A DNA stretch of 38,162 bases from JAMOAW01 sp039908535. GTDB taxonomy: Bacteria; Pseudomonadota; Magnetococcia; Magnetococcales; JADFZT01. Under the pieces are notes generated by a model. That model searched no databases. It had not been told where the DNA came from and saw only the letters and a list, made by a program, of their open reading frames with translations. Numbering within the stretch: position 1 is the stretch's first letter; each line of letters begins with the position of its first letter. Of the stretch, positions 8,357 to 16,986 are shown one piece after another. The stretch spans positions 1-38,162 of the forward strand of contig JAMOAW010000062.1 in the NCBI GenBank assembly GCA_039908535.1, written 5' to 3'. Both the position numbers and the translations under genes were made by a program.

Positions 8357-11300
8357 ATGCCGAAACGCACGGATATTCGCCGAATTCTTTTAATTGGCGC
8401 AGGTCCCATTGTCATAGGTCAAGCGTGTGAATTTGACTATTCGGGGGCGCAGGCCTGTAAAGCCCTCAAAGAGGAGGGGTATGAGGTGATTTTGGTCAAC
8501 TCCAATCCCGCCACCATCATGACCGACCCGGAGTTGGCCGATCGCACCTATATTGAACCCTTAACCGTTGACGCCTTGACCTGCATCATTGAAAAAGAAC
8601 GTCCTCAAGTTTTATTGCCGACCATGGGGGGGCAGACGGCCTTAAATTTGGCCTTAAAACTAGACGAAGAGGGGGTGTTGTCTCGCTTTGGCGTTGCATT
8701 GATTGGTGCTTCGAAACAGGCCATTGCCAAGGCCGAGGATCGAGGTCAATTTAAAGAGGCCATGTTGTCTATTGGTTTGGATTTACCCCGTTCGGGTTTT
8801 GCCCACACCTTGGCCGAGGCTTTAGAGGTACAGAAAAACTTGGGGAGTTTTCCGGTTATCAGCCGTCCTAGTTTTACCCTTGGAGGCACCGGTGGTGGCG
8901 TGGCTTGGGATATGGAGGGGTTTGTTGATCTGGTCCATAAAGGTTTAGACGCCTCGCCCACCCATGAAATTTTGATTGAAGAGTCTTTGTTGGGTTGGAA
9001 AGAGTTTGAAATGGAGGTGGTGCGGGATTGTGAAGACAATGCCATCATCATTTGTTCCATTGAAAATTTTGACCCCATGGGTATACATACCGGTGATTCC
9101 ATCACCGTTGCCCCTGCGCAAACCCTGACCGACAAAGAGTACCAAGATTTACGCAACGCCTCAATTGCGGTTTTGCGGGAGATTGGGGTGGATACTGGGG
9201 GATCCAACGTCCAGTTTGCCATTCATCCACAAAGCGGGCGGCAGGTGATCATTGAAATGAACCCACGGGTTTCCCGTTCGTCGGCGTTGGCCTCCAAGGC
9301 GACTGGATTTCCCATTGCGGCGGTGGCGGCGAAGCTGGCGGTTGGGTATACTTTACCAGAGATTATGAACGATATCACCGGCGTTACCCCGGCTTCGTTT
9401 GAGCCGAGCATTGATTATGTGGTGACGAAAATTCCTCGTTTCACCTTTGAAAAATTTCCACAAACCGATCCAATTTTGTCCACACAAATGAAATCGGTTG
9501 GCGAGGTGATGAGTATTGGGCGAACCTTTAAGGAGTCGTTGCAAAAAGGGTTGCGTTCGTTGGAGATTGGTTTGAGTGGTTTTGATGCCCCTGATTGGCC
9601 AGCCCATTTGTCAGCGGCCGAAAAAGAGACTCTTTTGGAAAAACGGTTGCGTGTTGCTGGTCCTGATCGAATTTTATATGTGGCTGAGGCGTTGCGTCTT
9701 GGGCACACGGTGGCATGGTTGTATGCGATAACGGCTATTGATCCATGGTTTTTAGAGCAAATTCAGCAGATTATTGCTATGGAGCAACAGGTTGTTGCGG
9801 TCCAGTTGGACGAATTGGATGCGGAGGATTGGTTTACGTTAAAATCTATGGGTTTTTCCGATGCGCGTTTGGGATATTTAATGCGGCAGGCGGAAAAACG
9901 GGTGCGAGCGGCTCGTTTGGCATGGGATGTCCGTCCAGTTTTTAAACGGGTGGATACCTGTGCCGCCGAATTTGATGCCCAGACGGCCTATCTTTATTCT
10001 ACGTATGAAACCGAATGCGAGTCTCGTCCCACGGATCGTAAAAAAATTATGATTCTTGGCGGTGGTCCCAATCGCATTGGTCAGGGCATAGAATTTGATT
10101 ATTGTTGTGTTCATGCGGCGTTTGCGTTGCGAAGTGTTGGTTATGAGACCATCATGGTTAATTGTAACCCAGAGACGGTCTCTACCGATTATGACACTTC
10201 TGATCGACTCTATTTTGAGCCGTTGACCTTTGAAGATGTCATGGCCATTGTCGAGATTGAAAAGCCTCATGGCGTGATTGTGCAATTTGGCGGTCAGACC
10301 CCGTTAAAATTGGCCAAATCTTTAGCCGAGGCTGGTGTTCCGATTATTGGGACCACTCCCGATGCCATTGATGTAGCTGAAGATCGGGAGCGGTTTCAAA
10401 AGTTATTGCGTGGGTTGGGCTTGCGGCAACCGCGCAATGGCATTGCCCGTTCGTCGGAAGAGGCTTTGAAGATTGCCGCCGCAGTGGGTTATCCGATTGT
10501 TGTGCGCCCCTCATATGTTTTGGGTGGTCGGGCCATGGAGATTGTCTTTGACGAACGTGACTTGAGCCACTATATGAATACCGCTGTGCGTGCCTCTCCT
10601 GATCATCCGGTATTAATTGATCATTTTCTTAACAATGCCATAGAAATAGATGTGGATTGTGTTTCGGATGGGGTGTTGGCGGTGGTGGGTGGTATTATGG
10701 AACATATCGAAGAGGCGGGCATCCATTCTGGTGATTCCGCCTGTTCGTTGCCCCCTTATTCGGTGGGACCTGGATTGATCACCGAGATTGACCGACAGAC
10801 CCAAATTTTGGCCAAGGCGTTGGGTGTGGTTGGTTTAATGAATATTCAATTTGCCATTCAAAATGGGGCCATTTATATTTTAGAGGTCAATCCACGGGCT
10901 TCGCGTACCGTGCCTTTTGTCTCCAAGGCGACGGGCATTCCGTTGGCCAAGGTGGCGGCGCGGGTGATGGTGGGGGAGAGTTTGACCCAGATTGGTTTTA
11001 CAAAAACTCCGGTAATTGGTCATGTGGCGGTGAAAGAGGCGGTTTTTCCGTTTAGTAAATTTTCCGGTGTGGATACGGTTTTGGGACCGGAGATGAAATC
11101 CACGGGGGAGGTTATGGGGTTGGCCACCTGTTTTGGTTTGGCGTTTGCGAAATCTCAGGATGGGGCGGGTACTTTTTTACCGCAACCTGGGGAGTTGTCT
11201 GCGGAGCAAAGAATTTTTATCTCTTTAAAGGATGAAGATAAAATTGCCATGGTGGAACCGGCGCAACGTTTGGTGAAAATGGGATTTCATCTTTTGGCAA

Positions 11301-11596
11301 CTCGGGGCACCGCCGCTTTTTTTGCCCATGAGGGGATTCCCGTGGAGATTGTCAATAAGGTCAATGAAGGAGAGTTTCATATTGTGGAATGGATGGAAAA
11401 GGGCAAGGTGGCGTTGGTGTTTAACACCACCCAGGGTAAACAAACCTTGGCCGACTCTTTTTCTTTGCGGCGCACGGCGTTAATGTGTGGTATTCCTTAT
11501 GTGACGACCGTCTCTGGAATGCGGGCAGCGGTCTCGGCTATTGCGGCGGTGGCGGAATCTACGGATCAATGTATGGCATTGCAGGATTATCTTTAA
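8357..11596 (+). CDS. carB: Carbamoyl-phosphate synthase large subunit
   Basis: This 1079-residue protein (E. coli CarB has about 1073) makes carbamoyl phosphate from bicarbonate, ammonia and two ATP. It shows the expected internal duplication. The first carboxyphosphate half starts PKRTDIRRILLIGAGPIVIGQ and includes GGTGGGVAW and EMNPRVSRSSALASKATG. The second half (from about residue 555) includes GGGPNRIGQGIEFDYCCVH, PSYVLGGRAMEIV and EVNPRASRTVPFVSKATG. The last about 140 residues form the MGS-like allosteric domain (STGEVMG, LATRGTAAFF, NTTQGKQTLADSFSLRRTA). An AAGGAG (8345-8350) precedes the ATG. It is co-transcribed with carA. Confidence 0.97.
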   Translation: MPKRTDIRRILLIGAGPIVIGQACEFDYSGAQACKALKEEGYEVILVNSNPATIMTDPELADRTYIEPLTVDALTCIIEKERPQVLLPTMGGQTALNLALKLDEEGVLSRFGVALIGASKQAIAKAEDRGQFKEAMLSIGLDLPRSGFAHTLAEALEVQKNLGSFPVISRPSFTLGGTGGGVAWDMEGFVDLVHKGLDASPTHEILIEESLLGWKEFEMEVVRDCEDNAIIICSIENFDPMGIHTGDSITVAPAQTLTDKEYQDLRNASIAVLREIGVDTGGSNVQFAIHPQSGRQVIIEMNPRVSRSSALASKATGFPIAAVAAKLAVGYTLPEIMNDITGVTPASFEPSIDYVVTKIPRFTFEKFPQTDPILSTQMKSVGEVMSIGRTFKESLQKGLRSLEIGLSGFDAPDWPAHLSAAEKETLLEKRLRVAGPDRILYVAEALRLGHTVAWLYAITAIDPWFLEQIQQIIAMEQQVVAVQLDELDAEDWFTLKSMGFSDARLGYLMRQAEKRVRAARLAWDVRPVFKRVDTCAAEFDAQTAYLYSTYETECESRPTDRKKIMILGGGPNRIGQGIEFDYCCVHAAFALRSVGYETIMVNCNPETVSTDYDTSDRLYFEPLTFEDVMAIVEIEKPHGVIVQFGGQTPLKLAKSLAEAGVPIIGTTPDAIDVAEDRERFQKLLRGLGLRQPRNGIARSSEEALKIAAAVGYPIVVRPSYVLGGRAMEIVFDERDLSHYMNTAVRASPDHPVLIDHFLNNAIEIDVDCVSDGVLAVVGGIMEHIEEAGIHSGDSACSLPPYSVGPGLITEIDRQTQILAKALGVVGLMNIQFAIQNGAIYILEVNPRASRTVPFVSKATGIPLAKVAARVMVGESLTQIGFTKTPVIGHVAVKEAVFPFSKFSGVDTVLGPEMKSTGEVMGLATCFGLAFAKSQDGAGTFLPQPGELSAEQRIFISLKDEDKIAMVEPAQRLVKMGFHLLATRGTAAFFAHEGIPVEIVNKVNEGEFHIVEWMEKGKVALVFNTTQGKQTLADSFSLRRTALMCGIPYVTTVSGMRAAVSAIAAVAESTDQCMALQDYL

Positions 11597-11670
11597 GACC
11601 CTGGGGGGATTGATGATTGCCTCTCTCCAATTTTTTCACTTTTTTTAAAAATTTCAAGGCGACGGTTGCT

Positions 11671-12147
11671 ATGACGACGAGAGTTCCCATGACCCTGGCT
11701 GGGGCAGAAAAGTTACGTGAATTGCTCAAACGGCTTAAAACGGTTGAGCGTCCCAAAATTATTGAGGCCATTTCTGTGGCGCGTGATCATGGCGATCTGT
11801 CTGAAAATGCCGAATACCATGCCGCTAAAGAGCAGCATAGTTTTAACGAGGGGCGGATCAAAGAGATTGAGAGCAAATTGGCGGCTGCCGAAATCATTGA
11901 CACCAAGCAGATTAAATCCAGTCGGGTGGTGTTTGGGGCTTGGGTGACTTTGCTGGAAGAAGAGAACGAGCGAGAGGTGACCTATCAAATTGTTGGCGAG
12001 GATGAGGCGGATTTTGAGACTGGGAAAATTTCTATCGCCAGTCCGGTTGCCCGTGCCTTGATTGGCAAAGAAGAGGGGGACGAAATTATTGTTCGGGCAC
12101 CTGGTGGGGATCGCAGTTTTGAAATTTTGGCCATTCGTTATAAATAA
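11671..12147 (+). CDS. greA: Transcript cleavage factor GreA
   Basis: This 158-residue protein is exactly the usual GreA length when started at the ATG at 11671; the frame is open further upstream, but only through low-complexity intergenic sequence. GreA enters the RNA polymerase secondary channel and triggers cleavage of backtracked RNA. The N-terminal coiled coil carries the acidic tip DHGDLSENAEY with Asp42 and Glu45, and the C-terminal globular domain carries SPVARALIGKEEGDEI. It follows carB by 74 bases, a common bacterial arrangement. Only a weak AAGG (11657-11660) is seen as ribosome binding site. Confidence 0.95.
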   Translation: MTTRVPMTLAGAEKLRELLKRLKTVERPKIIEAISVARDHGDLSENAEYHAAKEQHSFNEGRIKEIESKLAAAEIIDTKQIKSSRVVFGAWVTLLEEENEREVTYQIVGEDEADFETGKISIASPVARALIGKEEGDEIIVRAPGGDRSFEILAIRYK

Positions 12148-12207
12148 TCCATCTGTTTTTTTGTGGAGTGAGGTCTGCCTTTTTGTTTGGGTAGAAGTGT
12201 TGATCTT

Positions 12208-12891
12208 ATGACCAAACTGCGTCCGTCGAGTGCCCGATGGTTACGAGAACATGCGCAGGATCCCTATGTCCAAGCGGCGAGAGCCGAAGGGTATCGCTCG
12301 CGAGCGGCGTATAAATTATTGGAAATTCATACAACGGTCTCCTCTTGGCCTGGTATTTCTGGATTGTTACGACCTGGAATGTCGGTGGTGGATTTAGGGG
12401 CGGCTCCTGGTGGATGGACCCAGGTAGCGGCCAAATTGGTGGGTCAAGTTGGAGGGAAGAGTGGGCATGTGCTGGCATTGGATTTACTGCCCATGGTTGA
12501 TTTTCCGACTGCCTATCCAGGGGTAGAGATTACGTTGTTGCTTGGGGATTTTTTACAAGATTCTGGTTTGGCAGCGGTACGTCAAGCGTTGGCTCCGCAT
12601 GGTTTTGCGCATGTTCTTCTTTCTGATATGGCTCCGCAGATGTGCGGCAATAAGATGGTGGATCAATCCCGTGGCGAGGTTTTGGCGGAAGCGGCATTTT
12701 TGTTTGCCAATGAAGTATTGTTGCCGGGTGGATCCATGGTGGTAAAATTATTTCAAGGTCCTTGTTTTCATGATTTGGTTCGTCAAGCGCATCAAAATTT
12801 TGATCGTGTTCGAGTGATTAAGCCAAAAGCCAGTCGTCCCCGTAGTCCAGAGCATTATTTGGTGGCTTTGGGATATAAAAGGTCAAAATAG
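12208..12891 (+). CDS. rlmE: 23S rRNA (uridine-2'-O-)-methyltransferase RlmE
   Basis: This 227-residue RrmJ/FtsJ-family enzyme methylates the 2'-O of U2552 in the ribosomal A loop, using S-adenosylmethionine. Conserved features are SSARWLREHAQDPYV, the lysine of GYRSRAAYKLLEI, the SAM-binding VDLGAAPGGWTQ, the aspartate of LLSDMAP and the lysine of MVVKLFQG, which together give the K-D-K catalytic set. The ATG at 12208 is preferred over the TTG at 12187 because it matches the family N-terminus and has AGAAG (12194-12198) upstream. It lies 60 bases after greA. Confidence 0.93.
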   Translation: MTKLRPSSARWLREHAQDPYVQAARAEGYRSRAAYKLLEIHTTVSSWPGISGLLRPGMSVVDLGAAPGGWTQVAAKLVGQVGGKSGHVLALDLLPMVDFPTAYPGVEITLLLGDFLQDSGLAAVRQALAPHGFAHVLLSDMAPQMCGNKMVDQSRGEVLAEAAFLFANEVLLPGGSMVVKLFQGPCFHDLVRQAHQNFDRVRVIKPKASRPRSPEHYLVALGYKRSK

Positions 12892-12898
12892 ATATTTA

Positions 12899-13055
12899 TG
12901 TATCGGAAAAATAAAAATAAAGACCTTGGGGGGGCGGAGAACCGCCCCCCAATCCCCCCACTCTTTTCTTTTAATTCTTAAAAAAAAGAGGGGGTCTGGG
13001 GGATTCATCCCCCAGGGTTTTGATTTTAATCTTTTGCCCGCAGGGCATCATATTT
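12899..13055. repeat. G-rich interspersed repeat, copy 4 (modules A+B)
   Basis: This is a full-length example. Module A is ATCGGAAAAATAAAAATAAA, AGACCTT and a hairpin of GGGGGGCGG with CCGCCCCCC. Then comes an imperfect T/A-rich hairpin (CTCTTTTCTTTT with AAAAAAAAGAG). Module B is GGGTCTGGGGGATTCATCCCCCAG, GGGTTTTGATTTTAAT, then GCCCGCAGGGC. It separates rlmE from guaB and could terminate rlmE transcripts. Confidence 0.8.
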
Positions 13056-13093
13056 TGTCTCTTTCACCCTTCTCAGGTTTTGCATCCAAAGAA

Positions 13094-14554
13094 ATGAACA
13101 TAATAAAAGAAGCCTTTACCTTTGATGACGTTTTATTGATTCCGGCCTATTCGAATGTTTTGCCACGGGATGTGGATGTCAGTACGCGTCTTACCCGCAC
13201 GATTCGTCTTAATATTCCTCTTATCTCCGCTGCTATGGATACGGTGACCGAATCTCGGGCAGCCATTGCCATGGCCCAAGAGGGTGGGATAGGGATTATT
13301 CATAAAAACATGCCTATTAAGGAACAAGCGAGACAAGTGCGAGCGGTCAAACGTTTTGTGGCGGGATTGGTGGTAGACCCTCTGACTCTTGGTCCCAATG
13401 CGCCGTTACGTGAGGCCAAGGGGGTGATGGCTCATCATGGCATTTCTGGTATTCCTGTCGTTGAAGTTGGTGGATTATTATTGGGTATTTTGACCAACCG
13501 GGATGTTCGATTTGCCACCGATCCCAATCAACCCATTGTGGAGTTGATGACCACTCAGGAAAAATTGGTGACCGTTCGGGAAGGGGTGGAGATGGAAGAG
13601 GCCAAACGCTTGTTGCATCAACATCGTATTGAAAAGTTATTGGTCGTGGATGGTGAGTTTCGTTGTGTGGGGTTGATTACGGTGAAGGATATTGAAAAAA
13701 GTCATGCCTATCCGAAAGCCTGTAAAGATGAAACGGGTCGTTTGCGGGTAGGTGCGGCGGTTGGGGTGGATAAGGATAGCAAGCGGCGGGTGGTGAGCCT
13801 GATGGAGGCCGAGGTAGATGCTTTGGTAATTGACACCGCCCATGGCCACTCTGAGGGGGTTTTGGAGATGGTGAAATGGGTCAAGGAGCGTTATCCTGAT
13901 GCGCAGGTGATCGCTGGTAATGTGGCTACGGCGCAGGGGACGCGGGATTTAATTGCGGTTGGGGCCGACGCGGTGAAGGTGGGGATTGGACCGGGTTCTA
14001 TCTGCACCACCCGCATTGTAGCTGGAGTTGGGGTGCCGCAGATTACGGCGGTGGCGGATTGTGCAACGGAGGCGGATAAAAGCGATGTACCGATCATTGC
14101 CGATGGTGGGGTGAAATTTTCTGGGGAGGTTGCCAAGGCGATTGCGGCTGGTGCCTCTAGTGTGATGTTGGGATCGATGTTTGCCGGGACGGATGAAGCC
14201 CCTGGCGAGGTGTTTATTTTTCAAGGCCGCAGTTATAAAACCTATCGGGGGATGGGTTCTTTAGAGGCGATGGCCAAGGGTTCCAAAGATCGTTATTCGC
14301 AAGTTGGGGTTGAGCAAGATAAATTGGTTCCAGAGGGGGTAGAGGCCCGTGTTCCATATAAGGGGCCGTTGCACAATTTGATACATCAAATATTGGGGGG
14401 ATTGCGGGCGGCGATGGGGTATACGGGGTGTGTGGATATTCCCACCATGCGCACCAAGCCGGTTTTTATGCGCATTACCACGGCGGGTCTGCGCGAATCC
14501 CATGTTCATGATGTGAGTATCACCAAAGAATCTCCCAACTATCGTCTGGATTAA
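13094..14554 (+). CDS. guaB: IMP dehydrogenase
   Basis: This 486-residue cytosolic enzyme oxidises IMP to XMP with NAD, the committed step of GMP synthesis. The start ATG at 13094 gives the usual N-terminus MNIIKEAFTFDDVLLIPAYS; the frame is open further upstream but only through a repeat. Two CBS domains interrupt the barrel (about residues 90-205, motif HHGISGIPVV). The active-site loop GPGSICTTR has catalytic Cys304. The later motifs ADGGVKFSGE, YRGMGSLEAM and the flap sequence EGVEARVPYKG are intact. guaA begins two bases after the stop, so the genes form a guaBA operon. No strong Shine-Dalgarno is seen. Confidence 0.96.
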   Translation: MNIIKEAFTFDDVLLIPAYSNVLPRDVDVSTRLTRTIRLNIPLISAAMDTVTESRAAIAMAQEGGIGIIHKNMPIKEQARQVRAVKRFVAGLVVDPLTLGPNAPLREAKGVMAHHGISGIPVVEVGGLLLGILTNRDVRFATDPNQPIVELMTTQEKLVTVREGVEMEEAKRLLHQHRIEKLLVVDGEFRCVGLITVKDIEKSHAYPKACKDETGRLRVGAAVGVDKDSKRRVVSLMEAEVDALVIDTAHGHSEGVLEMVKWVKERYPDAQVIAGNVATAQGTRDLIAVGADAVKVGIGPGSICTTRIVAGVGVPQITAVADCATEADKSDVPIIADGGVKFSGEVAKAIAAGASSVMLGSMFAGTDEAPGEVFIFQGRSYKTYRGMGSLEAMAKGSKDRYSQVGVEQDKLVPEGVEARVPYKGPLHNLIHQILGGLRAAMGYTGCVDIPTMRTKPVFMRITTAGLRESHVHDVSITKESPNYRLD

Positions 14555-14556
14555 AA

Positions 14557-16125
14557 ATGGCATTCAATCGACCTGAAGAACGCATATTGATATTGGATTT
14601 TGGCTCTCAATATACCCAACTTATTGCCCGTCGGGTGCGGGAGGCCAAGGTTTATTCGGAGATTCATCCGTGGAACATGCCCTTGGAAAAAATTGTGGAA
14701 TTTGCCCCCAAGGGAATTATTTTATCTGGGGGTCATCAATCGGTCTATGATGCCCAGGCACCGGATTTAAATTCGGGAATATTGACACTTGGGGTGCCTA
14801 TTTTAGGCATTTGTTACGGTATGCAGCTTTTAGCTCGCCATTTTGGTGGTCATGTGGAAGCTTCGAGCAAGCGAGAATATGGCCCGGCATTGATTCGTGC
14901 CACGGGTGGTTTAGATGCTCTTTTTGGTCGTTTTTTAAGGGATGGTTCGACGGAAGTCTGGATGAGTCATGGGGATCATGTCACCCAACTGCCGGCTGGT
15001 TTTCAAGTGACGGCCCAAAGCGACAACGCCCCGGTTGCGGCTATGTCCGATGTGGCGCGGGGTATTTTTGGAGTTCAATTTCACCCGGAGGTGCATCATA
15101 CGCCTCGTGGTTTTGATTTAATTGATGATTTTTTACATCAAAGTATTTTGTGCAATTGTGCATCTTTGTGGACATCGGGTAATTTTATTGAGTATGCTTT
15201 GGGGAATATTGTTCGTCAAGTAGGCAGTGACCATGTGGTATTAGGTTTATCGGGGGGGGTGGACTCCTCGGTGGTGGCGGCGTTGCTGCATCGGGCGTTA
15301 GGGAAGCAGTTGACCTGTGTTTTTGTGGATAATGGTCTTTTGCGTCTGCATGAAGCCGATGAGGTGATGGCGACCTTTGCCCAGCATATGGGGGTGCGGG
15401 TGGTGCGGGTGGATGCCGCTGATCTTTTTATGGGCCGTTTGGATAAGATTGCCAACCCAGAGGATAAACGCAAAATTATTGGTCACACCTTTATTGAGGT
15501 ATTTGAAAGAGAGGCCAAAAAGTTATCCGGGGTGCGTTGGTTGGCCCAAGGGACCATATATCCTGATGTGATTGAATCTGCCGGGGCCACCACTGGTGTT
15601 GCTGCCAATATTAAGTCTCATCACAACGTTGGTGGTCTACCTGCTCAGATGGGTCTAAAATTGTTAGAACCCCTTCGGGAGTTATTCAAAGACGAAGTTC
15701 GTCAAGTCGGTCTAGATTTAGGGCTTCCTTCCCGTATGATTCACCGCCACCCCTTTCCTGGTCCTGGACTGGGTGTGCGTATTTTAGGAGCGGTCAAGAA
15801 GGAGTACGCCGATATTTTGCGACAAGCCGATGCTATTTATATTGAAGAACTTCACAACGCCGATCTTTACACCCAAATTGGTCAAGCCTTTGCGGTTTTT
15901 CTCCCCGTTAAAAGCGTTGGTGTCATGGGCGATGGCCGCACCTACGACCACGTCATTGCCCTACGTGCCGTCTCCACCAAAGATTACATGACTGCCGCCG
16001 CCTACCCCATGCCTCACGATCTCCTTTCGCGCATTTCTAATCGTATTATTAATGAGGTGCCAGGGGTGAATCGAGTGGTGTATGATGTGACTTCTAAGCC
16101 ACCGGGGACGATTGAGTGGGAGTAG
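14557..16125 (+). CDS. guaA: GMP synthase (glutamine-hydrolysing)
   Basis: This 522-residue enzyme converts XMP to GMP with ATP and glutamine. The N-terminal class I glutaminase domain has Cys86 (GICYGMQLL) and His176/Glu178 (FHPEVHHT). The ATP-pyrophosphatase domain has the P-loop LSGGVDSSV near residue 231. The C-terminal dimerisation domain ends in the expected TSKPPGTIEWE. Length agrees with the family (about 525). It is translationally close to guaB and is followed by an 18-bp perfect terminator stem. Confidence 0.97.
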   Translation: MAFNRPEERILILDFGSQYTQLIARRVREAKVYSEIHPWNMPLEKIVEFAPKGIILSGGHQSVYDAQAPDLNSGILTLGVPILGICYGMQLLARHFGGHVEASSKREYGPALIRATGGLDALFGRFLRDGSTEVWMSHGDHVTQLPAGFQVTAQSDNAPVAAMSDVARGIFGVQFHPEVHHTPRGFDLIDDFLHQSILCNCASLWTSGNFIEYALGNIVRQVGSDHVVLGLSGGVDSSVVAALLHRALGKQLTCVFVDNGLLRLHEADEVMATFAQHMGVRVVRVDAADLFMGRLDKIANPEDKRKIIGHTFIEVFEREAKKLSGVRWLAQGTIYPDVIESAGATTGVAANIKSHHNVGGLPAQMGLKLLEPLRELFKDEVRQVGLDLGLPSRMIHRHPFPGPGLGVRILGAVKKEYADILRQADAIYIEELHNADLYTQIGQAFAVFLPVKSVGVMGDGRTYDHVIALRAVSTKDYMTAAAYPMPHDLLSRISNRIINEVPGVNRVVYDVTSKPPGTIEWE

Positions 16126-16132
16126 GGGAAAA

Positions 16133-16417
16133 TTGGGGGGCGGAGAAGTGCCCTCCAGACCCCCTCTTTTTTTTTAAGTCATAAAAAAAAGAGGGGGTCT
16201 GGGGGATTCATCCCCCAGGGTTTTGATGTTGACTTTTTTGCCCGCAGGGCACCATGTTCATGTATCGGAAAAATAAAAATCAAGACCTTGGGGGGGCGGA
16301 GAACCGCCCCCCAATTCCCCCCACCCTTTTCTTTTAATACTTAAAAAAAAGAGGGGGTCTGGGGGATTCATCCCCCAGGGTTTTGATGTTGACTTTTTTG
16401 CCCGCAGGGCACCATGT
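16133..16417. repeat. Tandem G-rich repeat array, copies 5 and 6
   Basis: Two repeat units lie head to tail. Bases 16183-16258 and 16342-16417 are the same about 76-base B module (A8, GAGGGGG, CTGGGGGATTCATCCCCCAG, TTTTGATGTTGAC, GCCCGCAGGGC, ACCATGTTC). An A module (16261-16330, with CGGAAAAATAAAAATCAAG and GGGCGGAGAACCGCCC) lies between them. The array ends exactly where the DUF1566 gene on the minus strand loses its conserved sequence. Confidence 0.8.
16157..16200 (+). terminator. Intrinsic terminator after guaA (inside a G-rich repeat)
   Basis: Bases 16157-16174 (AGACCCCCTC then T8) pair perfectly with 16183-16200 around an 8-base loop. The base is GC-rich and the top is A/T-rich, and it lies 31 bases after the guaA stop. 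The stem is bidirectional in form. Confidence 0.65.
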
Positions 16418-16806
16418 TCTTCGGCAGTCGTACTTGACCAATAGTCACTATCCTGAATATTTGTAAATTTACCACTTTTTTGCCATGTGATCAAAATAGG
16501 AAGTTCATCTTTGGAAGCCAGACGCCAATCTCCTGGTTTGGAACCGTCGGACAGTCCACAAGCCCCACTGGCAAGAAGTGCTGCCGTAGAGATCGCCTCT
16601 TCCCAATTTTTTTCACCAAAACAGTTTGCATTCTTCAGCCCAATTAAACCAATCATCGTATCCGTTATAGTACCATCGCCATTATCCACAAAACGTGTTT
16701 GAGATTTGTCCTCTTCTGAATTTGCAATAGAAGGTATAAAACTTTCAAAAATTAACAGAGTAATAGATATAATGAGTATCCATACGGTTTTGCTGTGATT
16801 TTTCAT
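16258..16806 (-). pseudogene. DUF1566 (Lcl C-terminal domain) exported protein, truncated by a repeat
   Basis: The N-terminus looks real: AGGAAA Shine-Dalgarno upstream of the ATG and a signal peptide or anchor (TVWILIISITLLIFESFIP). The DUF1566 core follows with FVDNGDGTITD, GLKNANCF, LASGACGLSDGSKPGDWRL and SDYWSSTTA. Family members continue about 35-40 residues past YWSSTT and end in YYVWPVRGG. Here the conserved sequence stops within a few codons, and the rest of the frame (16258 to about 16417) is translated G-rich repeat. An intact relative lies at 35614-36327. The fold is known as C-type-lectin-like; loss of its final strands should abolish function. It could still be expressed as a 182-residue product. 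Confidence 0.75.
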
Positions 16807-16849
16807 TTTATTTTCCTTTCACTGTTTGTTTTGTTAGTTAGTAACCGTT

Positions 16850-16983
16850 CAGATAAAAAAATAAAAAACAAGACCTTGGGGGATTGCATCCCCCAACCCC
16901 CCTGCTATTTGAAGAAAGCAAAACCGAATTCAAAAGCAAAGTCAAAAGCAAAACCCTGGGGGCAATCCCCCAGACCCCTTTTA
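16850..16983. repeat. G-rich interspersed repeat, copy 7
   Basis: Between the truncated DUF1566 gene and the multihaem cytochrome gene lie AAAATAAAAAACAAGACC, a hairpin of TTGGGGGAT with ATCCCCCAA, and a short array of AAAGCAAA-type units (about 16914-16958). A second hairpin (CTGGGGG with CCCCCAG) follows. This pattern of two G-rich hairpins joined by an A-rich simple array recurs at 29606-29750. Confidence 0.7.
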
Positions 16984-16986
16984 TCG

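Noticed and set aside
12926..13093. N-terminal extension of guaB
   Set aside because: The extension is translated repeat sequence; the family N-terminus begins at the ATG at 13094.
16850..16983. Possible CRISPR array because of regularly repeated short units
   Set aside because: The units are short A-rich simple repeats flanked by G-rich hairpins, with no spacers of constant length and no cas genes.
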